A stretch of DNA of 5,475 bases, taken from Desulfosporosinus sp. (GTDB lineage Bacteria > Bacillota > Desulfitobacteriia > Desulfitobacteriales > Desulfitobacteriaceae). Location of the stretch: the NCBI GenBank assembly GCA_016278585.1, contig JADQBO010000428.1, positions 1-5,475 of the forward strand. Reading direction: 5' to 3'. Below the pieces are notes generated by a model. The model did no database searches, was not told the origin of the DNA, and saw only the letters and a list, made by a program, of their open reading frames with translations. The translations under genes were made by a program, and so were the position numbers. This document shows positions 4,908-5,475 of this stretch, piece by piece (position 1 is the first letter of the stretch; every line of letters starts with the position of its first letter).

Positions 4908-5475
4908 ATGGATGAAAAAGCTACATGCCCCGTAACAGGCAGAACGAAAAATGCCACTGGAAGTGGGGGCACTTCTAACAAGGACTGGTGGCCAAACCAG
5001 TTGAACCTCAAAATCCTTCATCAGAACTCAAACTTGAGTAATCCGATGGCTCCAGAGTTTAACTATGCAGAAGAATTCAAGAAACTTGATTTTGAAGCCC
5101 TGAAGAAGGACCTATATGTATTGATGACCGACTCCCAGGATTGGTGGCCTGCCGATTATGGTCACTATGGGCCATTCTTAATCCGGATGGCGTGGCACAG
5201 CGCAGGCACGTACCGCACAAATGACGGACGCGGCGGCGGGGGATCTGGTACCCAACGCTTTGCGCCCCTCAACAGCTGGCCAGACAACGTGAACCTCGAC
5301 AGGGCGCGCCGTCTGCTCTGGCCGATCAAGCAGAAATACGGCAGGAAAATTTCCTGGGCTGACCTGATGATCCTTGCCGGTAATTGCGCCATCGAGTCAA
5401 TGGGACTTAAAACTTTTGGCTTCGCCGGCGGACGCGCTGACGTCTGGGAACCCGAAGAGGACATTTATTGGGGCC
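4908..5475 (+). CDS. katG: Catalase-peroxidase KatG, N-terminal 189 residues
   Basis: Bifunctional heme catalase-peroxidase: it dismutates H2O2 and also oxidises organic donors, in the cytoplasm. The ATG follows a perfect AGGAGG (4895-4900) by 7 nt. The N-terminus has the typical CPVTG (7-11) and SNKDWWPNQLNL. The distal heme pocket RMAWHSAGTYR (93-103) holds R93, W96 and H97, equivalent to R104, W107 and H108 of the M. tuberculosis enzyme. LNSWPDN (121-127) supplies D126 of the substrate channel. Y187 in DIYWG corresponds to Tyr229, which with the distal Trp and a Met further on forms the cross-linked cofactor needed for catalase activity. The full protein is normally about 730 residues, so roughly a quarter is present; the proximal heme histidine and C-terminal domain lie outside the window. 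The visible part looks fully functional. Regulation by PerR is suggested by the upstream operator-like sequence. The family call is essentially certain. Confidence 0.98.
   Translation, partial: MDEKATCPVTGRTKNATGSGGTSNKDWWPNQLNLKILHQNSNLSNPMAPEFNYAEEFKKLDFEALKKDLYVLMTDSQDWWPADYGHYGPFLIRMAWHSAGTYRTNDGRGGGGSGTQRFAPLNSWPDNVNLDRARRLLWPIKQKYGRKISWADLMILAGNCAIESMGLKTFGFAGGRADVWEPEEDIYWG

Noticed and set aside
5165..5464. Minus-strand 99-codon ORF under katG
   Set aside because: It is a shadow of the GC-rich katG coding strand; the sense frame is unmistakable KatG.

Overview
The window looks like chromosomal DNA of an anaerobic or aerotolerant Firmicute (Clostridia or Negativicutes type). The reasons are AT-rich intergenic DNA, AGGAGG-type ribosome binding sites, an exported [FeFe]-hydrogenase, a clostridial-type translational GTPase and a catalase-peroxidase. 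The genus cannot be fixed from the sequence alone.

Layout. (1) 1-752, minus: the N-terminal 250 residues of a [FeFe]-hydrogenase catalytic subunit. It carries a textbook twin-arginine signal followed by a possible lipobox, two [4Fe-4S] motifs and the first H-cluster motif; the gene leaves the window at the left edge. (2) 753-1416: a long, very AT-rich region with no gene. Three consecutive inverted repeats, one resembling a Rex operator, lie just upstream of a possible hydrogenase -10 box. (3) 1417-1699, minus: the C-terminal remnant of a DUF368 membrane protein (undecaprenyl-phosphate translocase family), broken by a one-base frameshift and ending in a 24-bp REP-like hairpin. (4) 1712-4351, minus: an intact 879-residue protein that fuses a Tet(M)/EF-G-like GTPase to a C-terminal Rae1/YacP-like NYN ribonuclease domain. 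This is the most interesting object in the window. (5) 4352-4907: a divergent intergenic region with candidate promoters on both strands, a PerR-box-like palindrome and a doubtful 35-codon ORF. (6) 4908-5475, plus: the first 189 codons of catalase-peroxidase katG, running off the right edge.

How the parts relate. The genes do not form one operon. The hydrogenase (H2 turnover outside the membrane), the ribosome-directed fusion protein and KatG (peroxide defence) look like three separate transcription units. The fusion joins two activities that each act at the ribosomal A site: a GTPase of the type that enters it, and a nuclease of the type that cuts mRNA in it. That suggests a single-polypeptide ribosome-surveillance or ribosome-protection factor. 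An automatic label of tetracycline resistance would be only partly justified, because the domain IV tip does not look like that of Tet(M).
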